Shown here one piece after another: positions 23,841-31,978 of a DNA stretch of 64,000 bases. Position 1 is the first letter of the stretch, and every line of letters begins with the position of its first letter. The translations under genes were made by a program, and so were the position numbers. Origin of the DNA: Phytohabitans maris (GTDB lineage: Bacteria; Actinomycetota; Actinomycetes; Mycobacteriales; Micromonosporaceae); assembly GCF_031085175.1 (NCBI RefSeq), contig NZ_JAVHUY010000003.1, positions 186,001 through 250,000 of the forward strand, read 5' to 3'. A model generated the notes under the pieces. It was not told the DNA's origin and ran no database searches. It saw only the letters and a program-made list of their open reading frames with translations.

Positions 23841-25034
23841 ATGGACTTCGACCCGCTGGTGGCGAAAGCCACCTCCCCCGAGATGGCGGAGCTCCGCTCC
23901 CGCTGCCCGGTCAGCCACACCTCGGCCGGCCGGTGGTTCCTCGCCTCGTACGACGCGGTGCTCGCCGCCACGCAGGACGTCGAGCTGTTTCACGGCACCA
24001 TGCGCGAGAAGGGCGTCGTGGTGCCGGCCGAGGAGCGGCTGCTCTCCGAGATCCCCGAGCCGCGGCACGGGCAGGTGCGCCGGATCATCAACTCGGCGAT
24101 CGCCGCGCACCGGCTGCGCACCATCGAGCCGATGTGCCGGCGGCTCTGCGAGGAGCTCCTCGACGACCTGCGCGCCCGGGACGGCGTCGTCGACCTCTAC
24201 CCGGCGTACATCTCCCCGGTGCCCAACAACGTCATCGCGCACCTGCTCGGCGCCCCGCCGCAGGACTATCCACTGTGGGCGAAGTGGTCGGACGAGGTGC
24301 TGGAGGGGACGTACCCGACGCTCAACCGCACCGACCGCGGCGAGGGCTTCGCCGGCGCGCACCCCGAGTTCTGCGCGTACATCGACGCCATCGTCGCGGA
24401 TCGCCGGGCCAACCCGCGGGACGACTTCCCGACCCGGATGCTCGACCGCGAGCTGGACGGCCGCCCGCTGACCGACCTGGAGGCCCGCACCCAGCTGCTG
24501 TTCCTCTTCGTCGCCGGCAACGCGACCACCCGGCACCTCTTCAGCAGCATCATGCACCGGCTCGCCGCCGACCCCGAGCTCTTCGCCACGCTCCGCGCCG
24601 ACCGCTCGCTGGTACCCGCGATGGTGGAGGAGTGCCTGCGCCTGGACCCGCCGGTGCGGGTGCTGTTTCGGGAGGCGAGCGCGGACGCCGAGTGGCGGGG
24701 CCACGAGATCGCGCACGGCGACAAGGTGGACTTCGGCCTGGAGTCGGCCAACCGCGACGAGGGCCGCTTCGAGTGCCCGCACGACCTGCGGCTGGACCGG
24801 CCCGAGCCCAAGGCGCACCTCGCCTTCGGCGGCGGTCCGCACGTCTGCCCCGGCGCCACGCTCGCCCGGATGGAGGCCCGCGTCGCGGTGGAGACCCTGC
24901 TCGACAAGGTCGTCTCGATGCACATCCCGGCGGGTGAGGAGCTGGAGGGCTCGACGGTCTGGTGGATCGGCGGCGGCCCGGAGCACCTGCCGGTCGTCAT
25001 CGAGTGGGCCACCGCCGCCGAGCCGGTCGGGTGA
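23841..25034 (+). CDS. Cytochrome P450 with altered I-helix motif
   Basis: This 397-residue soluble bacterial P450 has the ExxR motif at Glu264-Arg267 (ECLR) and the heme-binding FGGGPHVCPG with Cys336. The I-helix motif at 225-230 reads AGNATT: the conserved acidic residue before the threonine is Ala228, so the usual acid-alcohol pair for oxygen activation is incomplete. It probably hydroxylates or otherwise oxidises the substrate and takes electrons from the ferredoxin encoded next. ATG 23841 has GGGAGG six bases upstream. First gene of the operon P450, ferredoxin, VOC, FadD-NTF2, NTF2. Confidence 0.9.
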   Translation: MDFDPLVAKATSPEMAELRSRCPVSHTSAGRWFLASYDAVLAATQDVELFHGTMREKGVVVPAEERLLSEIPEPRHGQVRRIINSAIAAHRLRTIEPMCRRLCEELLDDLRARDGVVDLYPAYISPVPNNVIAHLLGAPPQDYPLWAKWSDEVLEGTYPTLNRTDRGEGFAGAHPEFCAYIDAIVADRRANPRDDFPTRMLDRELDGRPLTDLEARTQLLFLFVAGNATTRHLFSSIMHRLAADPELFATLRADRSLVPAMVEECLRLDPPVRVLFREASADAEWRGHEIAHGDKVDFGLESANRDEGRFECPHDLRLDRPEPKAHLAFGGGPHVCPGATLARMEARVAVETLLDKVVSMHIPAGEELEGSTVWWIGGGPEHLPVVIEWATAAEPVG

Positions 25035-25039
25035 GCGCC

Positions 25040-25234
25040 ATGCGGGTCGACGTGGACTTCGACAGCTGCGAGAGCAACGCGCTCTGCGCCGCGGTCGCGC
25101 CCGACGTCTTCGAGCTCGACGACGCGGACCAGCTCCACCTCGTCCAGGACAGCCCGCCGGAGCGGACCTGGCCGGAGGTCGAGGAGGCCGCCCGCGCCTG
25201 CCCGAAGCGGGCCATCACCCTCACCGCCGACTGA
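25040..25234 (+). CDS. [3Fe-4S]-type ferredoxin, P450 redox partner
   Basis: This 64-residue ferredoxin has three clear cluster cysteines, Cys10, Cys16 and Cys54, in the patterns CESNALC and ACPKRAI. One cysteine of a classical 4Fe motif is missing, as usual for actinobacterial P450 ferredoxins with a [3Fe-4S] cluster. It begins six bases after the P450 stop codon and has GGGTGA upstream; GTG 25031, overlapping the P450 stop, is an alternative start. It should deliver electrons from a ferredoxin reductase, not encoded here, to the P450. Confidence 0.88.
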   Translation: MRVDVDFDSCESNALCAAVAPDVFELDDADQLHLVQDSPPERTWPEVEEAARACPKRAITLTAD

Positions 25235-25248
25235 ACGCGAGGCCCCAC

Positions 25249-25692
25249 ATGAGTCTCCTCTTCACGCCCTCCCACACCGGTGTCTGCGTACGCGACCTCG
25301 ACAAGGCCATGCGGTTCTATGTGGACGGTCTCGGCTTCGAGGTCGGCCCGAAGTACGACATCGACCGGCCGATCTCGGAGACCAGCGGCGACGTACGGCT
25401 GGTCTCGCAGTTCCTCAAGCGCGAGGCGCTGCTGCTGGAGCTGCTGTACTGGATCTCGCCGCAGCCGATCGGCGAGCCCTCCGCCAAGCGGTACCAGCTC
25501 GGCCTCACCCACCTGTCGTTCGTCGTGGACGACGTGCACGCGGCCGGCGAGTGGCTGGCCCGGCACGGCGGCACGATCGTCGAGGGGACGTACTCGCACA
25601 GCCTCACGCCGAACGAGGTGGAGATCCTCTTCGTCAGCGACCCGGACGGCACGCGTGTCGAGCTGATGCGGCTGCCCAACGGGATGGCCTGA
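25249..25692 (+). CDS. Glyoxalase/VOC-superfamily protein
   Basis: This 147-residue single-unit VOC protein has HTGVCVRDLDKAMRFYVDGL at the N-terminus and GLTHLSFVVDDVHAAGEWLA in the middle, with the late DPDGTRVELMR. Candidate metal ligands are the His after TPS, the His of LTHL and the Glu of VELMR. Family reactions include isomerisation, lyase steps and extradiol-type dioxygenation. ATG 25249 has GAGG upstream. Position between a P450/ferredoxin pair and an acyl-CoA ligase suggests that it acts on the oxidised substrate. Confidence 0.85.
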   Translation: MSLLFTPSHTGVCVRDLDKAMRFYVDGLGFEVGPKYDIDRPISETSGDVRLVSQFLKREALLLELLYWISPQPIGEPSAKRYQLGLTHLSFVVDDVHAAGEWLARHGGTIVEGTYSHSLTPNEVEILFVSDPDGTRVELMRLPNGMA

Positions 25693-25694
25693 GC

Positions 25695-27608
25695 TTGGCC
25701 GCGGCGCTCACCTTCTGGGGGGCCGTCGCGCGGCGCGCCGCGGCGACCCCCGACCGCGCCTGCCTGGTCGACGACGAGGGGCGGCGGCTGACCTTCGGCG
25801 GCCTGCGCGACGAGGCGGAGCGGCTCGCCGCCGGGCTGCACGGGCTCGGCGTACGGGCCGGCACGGCGGTCGCCTGGCAGCTGCCGACCGGCATCGACAC
25901 CGTGGTGCTGAGCGTGGCGCTGGCCCGGCTCGGCGCGGTGCAGGTGCCGATCATCCCGATCTACCGGGAGCGGGAGGTCGCCGCGATCCTCGCCGAGACC
26001 GCCCCGGACCTCTTCGTCGTGCCGGGCACCTGGCGGGGGCGGGACTACGCGGCCGAGGCCGCCACGTACCCGATGAAGAGCCGGCGCCTCGCGGACCTGC
26101 CCCGTGCCGACCCGGCCGGGCTGCCCGCGGCCTCGCCGGACGGCACCGCCGTCCGCTGGGTCTACTACACCTCGGGCACCACGGGCGTGCAGAAGGGGGC
26201 GCGGCACACCGACGCGAGCGTGCTCGCCGCCGCCCGCAACCTGGTCGCCTGCCTCGACCTCGGCCCCGACGACGTGGGGACGCTGGTCTTCCCCTACGCG
26301 CACGTGGGCGGCGGCTTCCTGCTGATGTCGGCGGTGCTCGCCGGGCACCGGCTGGCCTGCGTGCCGCACTTCACCGGCCGCTCGGTCGACCTGCTGCGCC
26401 GCGAGGGCGTCACGTATCCCGGCGCCGGCCTCGCCTTCCACCAGGTCTACCTGGCCGCGCAGCGGGAACGGCCGGACGAGCCGCTCTTCCCGCGGGTGCG
26501 CGGCTTCACCCACGGCGGCGACCCGCGCCGCCACGACATGCACGAGGCGCTGCGGCGGGAGATCGGTGGCGTGGGCATCCTCTCCACGTACGGGATGACG
26601 GAGTTCCCGATGATCGCCTCGGGCGCGGCCGGCGACCCGGCCGGAAAGCTGGCCACCCGGATCGGCCGCCCCTGCGCCGGCGTCGACCTGCGCGTCGTCC
26701 GCGCCGACGGCACGGCCTGCGGGCCCGGGGAGGAGGGCGAGATCCGGGTACGCGGCGACGCGCTCTGCGCCGGCTACGTGGACGGCTCGCTCGACTTCCT
26801 CGACGCCGACGGGTACTTCCGCACCGGCGACCTCGGCGTGCTCGACGCCGACGGCTACCTGGAGGTGACCGGGCGGTTGAAGGACATCATCGTCCGCAAG
26901 GGCGAGAAGGTCGGCGCCGGCGAGGTGGAGCACCTGCTGCGCGGGCACCCCGAGGTCGCCGACGTGGCGGTGGTCGGGCTGCCCGACCCCGAGGTGGGCG
27001 AGCGGTGCTGCGCCGTGGTCGTCCCCCGGGACGCCGGGCGGCCGCCCGGGCTCGACGCGCTCACCGGGTACCTGAGCGGGCGCGGGCTGATGGCGCACAA
27101 GCTGCCCGAGCGGCTGGAGGTGCGGCTGGCGCTGCCGAAGGACTTCTTCGGCAAGGTGCGGAAGGCCCAGCTGCGCGCGGAGCTCGCCGGCGACACCGCC
27201 ACCCGGCTCGCCTGGTCGTACTTCCAGCGGCTCAACGAGGGGCGGCTGGACGAGGCCGCCGACCTGCTGGACGACGAGGGGACCTGGTGGACCTGCGGGA
27301 GCCGCCGCGAGCTGCCGATGGCCACGCACAAGCGGCTCTTCCCGGCCGCCCTGCGCGCGGCGCCGATGCGCTTCGTGCTGCGCGGCGCGGTGGAGCGGGG
27401 CGACCAGGTGGTACTGGAGCTGGAGAGCCACGCCGACCTGCCGGACGGCGCCGCTTACCACAACGTGTACGCCTTCGTCGTCACCGTCCGAAGTGGACGC
27501 CTCTGGCAGGTGCGGGAGTATTTCGACACCGCTCACCTGGCGGCGGTCGCGCCGTCGTTGAAGAGGGCGTACGGTAACTCGACCCGACCCGCCGGGGACG
27601 GCTCGTGA
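25695..27608 (+). CDS. Acyl-CoA synthetase fused to a C-terminal NTF2/SnoaL-like domain
   Basis: This 637-residue fusion starts with an AMP-binding ligase: YTSGTTGVQKGARHT (TSGTTG at 159-164), TYGMTEFPM, FRTGDLG and VTGRLKDIIVRKGEKVG, and the LPKDFFGKVRK segment with the catalytic lysine. It ends near residue 520. The last 110 or so residues, beginning at LAWSYFQRLNEGRLDEAADLL, form an NTF2-like domain. The ligase part resembles the one at 15,810, which lacks the extra domain. No ATG or GTG fits, so TTG 25695, three bases after the VOC stop, is taken as start. The domain may process the CoA product directly. Confidence 0.88.
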   Translation: MAAALTFWGAVARRAAATPDRACLVDDEGRRLTFGGLRDEAERLAAGLHGLGVRAGTAVAWQLPTGIDTVVLSVALARLGAVQVPIIPIYREREVAAILAETAPDLFVVPGTWRGRDYAAEAATYPMKSRRLADLPRADPAGLPAASPDGTAVRWVYYTSGTTGVQKGARHTDASVLAAARNLVACLDLGPDDVGTLVFPYAHVGGGFLLMSAVLAGHRLACVPHFTGRSVDLLRREGVTYPGAGLAFHQVYLAAQRERPDEPLFPRVRGFTHGGDPRRHDMHEALRREIGGVGILSTYGMTEFPMIASGAAGDPAGKLATRIGRPCAGVDLRVVRADGTACGPGEEGEIRVRGDALCAGYVDGSLDFLDADGYFRTGDLGVLDADGYLEVTGRLKDIIVRKGEKVGAGEVEHLLRGHPEVADVAVVGLPDPEVGERCCAVVVPRDAGRPPGLDALTGYLSGRGLMAHKLPERLEVRLALPKDFFGKVRKAQLRAELAGDTATRLAWSYFQRLNEGRLDEAADLLDDEGTWWTCGSRRELPMATHKRLFPAALRAAPMRFVLRGAVERGDQVVLELESHADLPDGAAYHNVYAFVVTVRSGRLWQVREYFDTAHLAAVAPSLKRAYGNSTRPAGDGS

Positions 27609-28111
27609 CCGGGCTTGCGGAGCTGCTCGCCGAGCGGGCCATCCGGGCGGTGGTGATGCGCTACTGCCGCGCCATCGACCGGATGGACGAGGAGCTGCTG
27701 CGCGGCTGCTACCACCCGGACGCCACCGAGGACCACGGCGGCTACCGGGGCGACCTGGACGGCTTCGTGGCGTGGGTGTGGCCGATGCTGGACCGGTACA
27801 CGATGACCATGCACGTCGTGGCGAACACGCTGGTGGACTTCGCGGCGGGGCGGCCGGATGTGGCGCGCGCCGAGACCTACGGTGTCGCGTACCACCGGGA
27901 CGAGCGGGAGCCGGGCTCGCGGCGCAACTTCGTCAGCGGCTTCCGCTACCTCGACCGCTTCGAACACCGGCCCGGCGCCGGCTGGCGGATCGCCGCCCGG
28001 GTGGTGGCGGTGGAGTGGAGCCGCGCCGACCCGGCCGAGGGGCACGTGCCCCTGCCGCCGTCGATCACCCGCGGCGCCCGCGACCGCACCGACCCCCTTT
28101 ACCACACGTGA
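27605..28111 (+). CDS. NTF2/SnoaL-like protein
   Basis: This 168-residue protein is a SnoaL-like NTF2-fold member: an N-terminal helix with IRAVVMRYCRAIDRMDEELL, then YHPDATEDHG, the strand with MTMHVVANTLVDF, and GFRYLDRFEHRPGAGWRI. The layout resembles small proteins related to dioxygenase beta subunits and steroid isomerases. GTG 27605 overlaps the stop of the FadD-NTF2 fusion (GTGA), so the two are coupled. It is last in the P450 operon and converges with the ribbon-helix-helix gene. Confidence 0.87.
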   Translation: MTGLAELLAERAIRAVVMRYCRAIDRMDEELLRGCYHPDATEDHGGYRGDLDGFVAWVWPMLDRYTMTMHVVANTLVDFAAGRPDVARAETYGVAYHRDEREPGSRRNFVSGFRYLDRFEHRPGAGWRIAARVVAVEWSRADPAEGHVPLPPSITRGARDRTDPLYHT

Positions 28112-28134
28112 CCAGCCAACAGCCCAGCTTGTGA

Positions 28135-28479
28135 TCAAGCAGCCGGCTGAGCCAGTGAGGCGGCTGCCCGGCGGGCGGCGTCCAGATGGCGAACCAGCTC
28201 GCCAAGTTGATCCGGGGCAGGCGAGCTGCGGTGGGCGGCAACCCACTCCTCGATGATCGTGCGCATCAGGGTCGACGCGCCGATCCCGCGCGCCGTCGCG
28301 GCCTCCTCGATCTCGGCCTGGATATCCAGGTCCATACGTAGCGCGGTCACCATCTTCGCCGGGCGCCGCTCCCGCACCACCTCAGCCTGCTCGAACATCG
28401 CGCCAAGGTCGTTACCCATCGCGTAGGCGGCCGCCTCGCCCGCGGCGACGCCAGCCAGCCCTTCTCGTGGCTCCCTCAT
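28135..28479 (-). CDS. Ribbon-helix-helix-like antitoxin/regulator without a visible toxin
   Basis: This 114-residue protein has a central MVTALRMDLDIQAEIEEAA stretch followed by ARGIGASTLMRTIIEEWV, the pattern of a MetJ/Arc/CopG-type ribbon-helix-helix domain, with an N-terminal Ala/Gly-rich helix. Such proteins are usually antitoxins or small repressors. ATG 28479 was chosen; GTG 28485 is possible. No toxin gene lies on either side; immediately upstream a short frame ends in a TGA that overlaps this ATG. The tandem TATAACG repeat at 28,511 may be its own operator. It appears unrelated to the catabolic genes. Confidence 0.7.
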   Translation of the reverse strand: MREPREGLAGVAAGEAAAYAMGNDLGAMFEQAEVVRERRPAKMVTALRMDLDIQAEIEEAATARGIGASTLMRTIIEEWVAAHRSSPAPDQLGELVRHLDAARRAAASLAQPAA

Positions 28480-28510
28480 GGCCACTGGTACAGCTCGTCC
28501 ACCACGGCAG

Positions 28511-28529
28511 TATAACGGCTCGTATAACG
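28511..28529. promoter_or_regulatory. Tandem TATAACG repeat, possible ribbon-helix-helix operator
   Basis: TATAACG occurs at 28511-28517 and again at 28523-28529, a 12-bp period. Ribbon-helix-helix repressors often bind such short direct repeats. The site lies about 30-50 bp upstream of the ribbon-helix-helix gene on the minus strand and is AT-rich for this sequence. Confidence 0.45.
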
Positions 28530-28551
28530 AGGACTCTCGGCGATGGGTAGA

Positions 28552-29481
28552 TCAGGCCAGGCTGTCGCGGAGCGCGGCCAGGCGGTCCAGCGACCAGCGG
28601 TAGAAGTCGAGGTCGGTGGTGGGCGCGCCGAGGATGACCCGGCCGACGCCGGCTTCGGCGTACCGCTGGAGGGTCTCCTTGCCCGGCAGCCGGGCGGTGA
28701 ACTCGTCGCGGGACTTCTTGCCGCCCATCGCGCCCTCCGAGTCGACCAGGCTGATCTGGATGGTGTCCGGGTCGCGGCCGGCCTCGACCGCGGTGCGGCG
28801 CAGCTCGGCGACGTGCTCGGTGAGGCGGTCGCCGACGAAGGCGCGCACCGGGATCCAGCCGTCGGCGAACGCCACCACGTCCTCGAACGTGGCCCGGACC
28901 GGCGCGGCGCCGAGCAGGATCGGCGGGTGTGGCTTGGTGACCGGTTTCGGGTACGACCAGCTCTCCGTGAACCGGACGTGCTTGCCGTCGTAGCCGGCCG
29001 TCTCCTGGGTCCAGAGCGCCTTCATCGCGGCGATCTTCTCGCGCATCACCGCACGGCGGTCGGCGTACTCGAAGCCGTTGTTCCGCATCTCCAGGGGGTT
29101 CCAGCCGTAGCCGATGCCGAACGCGAACCGCCCGCCGCTGAGCGTGTCGAGCGTGGCGATCCGCTTGGCCAGCTCGATCGGGTTGTGCTCGGCGGGCAGC
29201 GCGATGCAGGTGCCCAGGCGCAGCCCGGTGGTGATGGAGGCGACCGCGGCGAGGCTGACGTACGGGTCGGGCATCCGCTTGTAGAAGTCGGGCACGTAAC
29301 CGTCGCGGGCCTTCTTTCCGGTGGCGTACTTGCCGGTGGAGTAGCGGAAGACGCTGTCGACGGGCAGGTGCGTGTGCTCGCCCAGCCACACCGACTCGAA
29401 CCGGCGCTCCTCCAGCGGCGGCGCGCACTCCACGATGGACGGTGTGCGATCCGTCAGGTTGAGCACCACACCCACATCCAT
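28552..29481 (-). CDS. F420-dependent LLM-class oxidoreductase (TIGR03619-like)
   Basis: This 309-residue LLM oxidoreductase begins MDVGVVLNLTDRTPS, has ERRFESVWLGEHTHLPV, LRLGTCIALPAEHNPIELAK and GRFAFGIGYGWNPLEMRNNG, the last being characteristic of F420-dependent members. It ends with an AGVGRVILGAP barrel strand. Reduction or oxidation of an enone or ketone with F420 is likely. It is a single gene transcribed away from the SDR at 29,593, with a KstR2-like box between them. It is not close to the other LLM protein at 3,543, so two F420 steps are suggested. Confidence 0.88.
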   Translation of the reverse strand: MDVGVVLNLTDRTPSIVECAPPLEERRFESVWLGEHTHLPVDSVFRYSTGKYATGKKARDGYVPDFYKRMPDPYVSLAAVASITTGLRLGTCIALPAEHNPIELAKRIATLDTLSGGRFAFGIGYGWNPLEMRNNGFEYADRRAVMREKIAAMKALWTQETAGYDGKHVRFTESWSYPKPVTKPHPPILLGAAPVRATFEDVVAFADGWIPVRAFVGDRLTEHVAELRRTAVEAGRDPDTIQISLVDSEGAMGGKKSRDEFTARLPGKETLQRYAEAGVGRVILGAPTTDLDFYRWSLDRLAALRDSLA

Positions 29482-29512
29482 GTTCCGGACGGTATCCAGG
29501 ACCTGCTAGGCT

Positions 29513-29526
29513 GTCAAGCGCTTGCT
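29513..29526. promoter_or_regulatory. KstR2-like operator (one mismatch)
   Basis: GTCAAGCGCTTGCT has the full CAAGCGCTTG core and differs only in the outer first base. It lies 31 bp upstream of the LLM gene (minus) and 66 bp upstream of the SDR gene (plus), so one site may serve both. Confidence 0.75.
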
Positions 29527-29592
29527 TGGTTCGGCGTGGGTGCGGGCGGCGAACGCCGCGCGGCCCGACCGGGACGTGGAAGGAGCGCGCGC

Positions 29593-30381
29593 ATGGGTGT
29601 ACTCGACGGGTTGGTGGTCCTGGTCTCCGGGTCCGGCCCGGGCCTCGGCCGGGCCACCGCGGCCGCCGCGCTGCGCGAGGGCGCGCGGGTCGTGCTGGCC
29701 GACCGCGACGGTGACGTGGTGGAGCGGACCCGCAAGGAGGTCGACCCGGACGGCGGGCGCGGCGTCGCCGTGCGCGCCGACATCACGTCGGTGGCCGACT
29801 GCGACGCGGTGGTGGCCGCCGCGCGGGACCGGTTCGGGCGGCTCGACGGTCTGGTGAACGTCGCCGCGGTCGACAACGCCAACGGTGGCCTGGAGGTCGC
29901 GCTGGACGACTGGGACCGCACCGCCGCGGTGAACGTCCGCGGCACCATCCAGATGACCCGGGCCGCGGTGCCGCTGATCCGCGCCGGCGGCCGGGGCGGG
30001 TCGGTCGTGCTGATCGGCTCCACGATGGCCCGCATGCCCGGGCGCACAGCGCCGCGGCTGGCGTACGGCATGTCGAAGGGCGCGCTCGCCTCCGCCGTCT
30101 ACCACCTCGCCGGCGAGCTCGGCGGCGACGGGATCCGGGTCAACAACGTCTCGCCGGGCTTCAAGTTCGGGCCGGTGCTGGACGGCTTCTTCAAGGCGGA
30201 GGCGGCCCGCCGCGGGGTGAGCTACGACGAGGTCGCGGACGCGTACCGGGCCGAGGTGCTCCTGCCCGACCTCGCCACCGACGAGGACGTCGCCAACACC
30301 GCCGTCTTCTTCCTCTCCGGCTGGTCCAAGGCGATCACCGGGCAGACCGTCTTCGTCGACGGCGGCGACGTGCTGCCCTGA
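29593..30381 (+). CDS. SDR-family oxidoreductase
   Basis: This 262-residue classical SDR has SGSGPGLG as the cofactor motif (Ser in the first position in place of Thr), LVNVAAV, Ser in LIGSTMARM and catalytic Y-G-M-S-K. It ends in VFVDGGDVLP. ATG 29593 follows an AAGGAG site. It is a single-gene unit that converges with the CMD-family gene. The substrate is likely a hydroxy or keto intermediate of the island. Confidence 0.9.
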   Translation: MGVLDGLVVLVSGSGPGLGRATAAAALREGARVVLADRDGDVVERTRKEVDPDGGRGVAVRADITSVADCDAVVAAARDRFGRLDGLVNVAAVDNANGGLEVALDDWDRTAAVNVRGTIQMTRAAVPLIRAGGRGGSVVLIGSTMARMPGRTAPRLAYGMSKGALASAVYHLAGELGGDGIRVNNVSPGFKFGPVLDGFFKAEAARRGVSYDEVADAYRAEVLLPDLATDEDVANTAVFFLSGWSKAITGQTVFVDGGDVLP

Positions 30382-30410
30382 GCGGCCGGCGCGGTCCGGG
30401 GCGGTCGGGC

Positions 30411-31019
30411 TCAGCGCGCGGGCACGTCCCGCCACCAGCGGGCGAGGCCCGGGGCGACCCTCTCGTCCACCGGGACGCCGGCGCTGTTGGCGACACAGGC
30501 CAGCGAGAGGTAGAAGCTGGCCAGCGCGACCACCTCCAGCACCCCCTCGGCCGGCAGGTGCGCGGCGAGCGCGGCGAACGCCTCGTCCCCGATGTCGTAC
30601 CCGCCGACGACGGCGTCCGCGGCGGCGAGCAGCGCCCGCTCCCGCCCGCTGAAGCGGTCCACAGTGGACCAGTCCGGGAGGGCGGCGAGCTGCTCCTCGG
30701 TGACGCCGTGCTCCAGCGCCATCGGCACGTGGTGGGCGAACGAGTACCGGCAGCCGGCCAGCAGCGAGACGCGGAGGATGACCAGCTCCGACTCCCCGCG
30801 CGGCAGCGAGATCCCGAAGCGGACCGCGTCGCTGAACGCCCCCCACCCGCGCAGGAACTCCGGCGAGCGCCCCATCACCCGCATCAGGTTCGGCACCGGC
30901 CGGCCGTTCTCGCGCAGCGGCGCGGTCAGCAGGTCGAACTCCGCCACCTCGCCGTCAACGATCAGCGGTACCCGCGGCGTCTCCGTCGTGGGTGGGCGCC
31001 GCGCGCCGAGCCCGCTCAC
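30411..31019 (-). CDS. Carboxymuconolactone decarboxylase-family (AhpD-like) protein
   Basis: This 202-residue protein has the all-helical CMD fold with SELVILRVSLLAGCRYSFAHH. The AhpD-like C-x2-C-x3-H motif is altered to C-x2-S-x2-HH, so a thiol peroxidase-reductase function is unlikely. Members also act as lactone decarboxylases or hydrolases. GTG 31019 overlaps the upstream ACAD stop (GTGA). It is last in the operon LL-amidohydrolase-like, crotonase, two ACADs, CMD (34,769 to 30,411). Confidence 0.82.
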   Translation of the reverse strand: MSGLGARRPPTTETPRVPLIVDGEVAEFDLLTAPLRENGRPVPNLMRVMGRSPEFLRGWGAFSDAVRFGISLPRGESELVILRVSLLAGCRYSFAHHVPMALEHGVTEEQLAALPDWSTVDRFSGRERALLAAADAVVGGYDIGDEAFAALAAHLPAEGVLEVVALASFYLSLACVANSAGVPVDERVAPGLARWWRDVPAR

Positions 31020-31972
31020 AGCGCCGCCGCCAGGGCCTCGGCGTGGGTGTCGGCGTCGCCCCAGCACGTGTCGTGCAGCCAGGAACGCTTGAGGAAGAAG
31101 TGCACGTCCACCTCCCAGGCGAAGCCCATGCCGCCGTGCAGCTGCACGGCCGCCAGGCTGTTCTTCGTCGCGGCCTCGCCGGCGAGCAGCTTCGCCGCCG
31201 CCACCGCGCGGTCCGGGTCGCCGGCCTCCGGCGCGTCGCAGGTCGCGGCCGCGGCCCAGACCGCGGAGCGGGCCAGCTCCAGCCGGACCAGCATGTCGGC
31301 CGCCGCGTGCTTGACCGCCTGGAACGCGCCCACCGGCCGGCCGAACTGCTCGCGCTCGCCCACGTACCGCACCGCGCGGTCCAGCACCGCCGCCGCGATG
31401 CCGACCTGGAGTGCCGCGGTGAGCAGTGCGCCGTCCCGCCGCAGCGCGGCCACGGCCGGGCCCTGGGCGACCGGCTCGCCGTCCGGCGGCGCGGCGGCCA
31501 CGGAGACCGGCGTCCACGGGTCGAGCGGGCGCTCCACCGGGCGCGCCGGCACCGCCGCCGGATCGGCCCGCAGCAGCCGGTCGCCGTCGAGCAGCAGCAG
31601 GTCGTCCAGGTCCGCGTGGTGTTCCACGAGCAGCGGTGCCTCGCGCAGGTCCACGATGCCGGCGAGCCGCTCGCCGGTCGCGGCGCCGGGGAGGTACGGC
31701 GTGGCGAGGTGGGTGGCGACCAGCGGGCCGGGGACGAGCGCGCGGCCCAGCTCCTCGAAGGCGAGGACCGCCTCGGCCGTACCCAGCCCGACGCCACCGT
31801 CCACTTCGGGCAGCCGGAGGGCGAAGAGGCCCATCTCCCCCAGCCGCCGCCAGAGGCCGCGGTCCAGTGTGGACGCTTCGGCGCCGAGCCGTTCCGCCGG
31901 GAACTCCGACTCGCAGATCGCCCGGACCGCGGAGCGCAGCTCGCGCTGCTCGGGCGTCGGCAACAGGTGCAT
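31016..31972 (-). CDS. Acyl-CoA dehydrogenase, small-subunit type (pair A)
   Basis: This 318-residue ACAD-family protein has a degenerate middle domain and keeps a C-terminal QLHGGMGFAWEVDVHFFLKR-type helix. It is coded next to a full-length ACAD (31,979). Steroid-catabolic ACADs of actinobacteria are known to work as alpha2-beta2 heterotetramers made from such unequal pairs, where FAD is bound at the interface. It is therefore probably the partner subunit and not an enzyme on its own. ATG 31972 is seven bases after the upstream stop. Confidence 0.88.
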   Translation of the reverse strand: MHLLPTPEQRELRSAVRAICESEFPAERLGAEASTLDRGLWRRLGEMGLFALRLPEVDGGVGLGTAEAVLAFEELGRALVPGPLVATHLATPYLPGAATGERLAGIVDLREAPLLVEHHADLDDLLLLDGDRLLRADPAAVPARPVERPLDPWTPVSVAAAPPDGEPVAQGPAVAALRRDGALLTAALQVGIAAAVLDRAVRYVGEREQFGRPVGAFQAVKHAAADMLVRLELARSAVWAAAATCDAPEAGDPDRAVAAAKLLAGEAATKNSLAAVQLHGGMGFAWEVDVHFFLKRSWLHDTCWGDADTHAEALAAAL

Positions 31973-31978
31973 GGGTAC

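Noticed and set aside
15810-27608. Assigning either acyl-CoA ligase as FadD3 because of the ipd genes nearby.
   Set aside because: Both sequences share motifs with each other and with the CaiC/cyclohexanecarboxylate branch and do not resemble mycobacterial FadD3.
28476-28505. Short frame ending in ELYQWP and TGA directly before the ribbon-helix-helix gene.
   Set aside because: Only about nine codons from a GTG, with no domain and no sign of selection; noted as a possible leader or remnant only.
30382-30410. Possible terminator between convergent SDR and CMD genes.
   Set aside because: The 29-bp gap is GC-rich but shows no convincing stem-loop with a T-run; the same holds for the other convergent gene ends.
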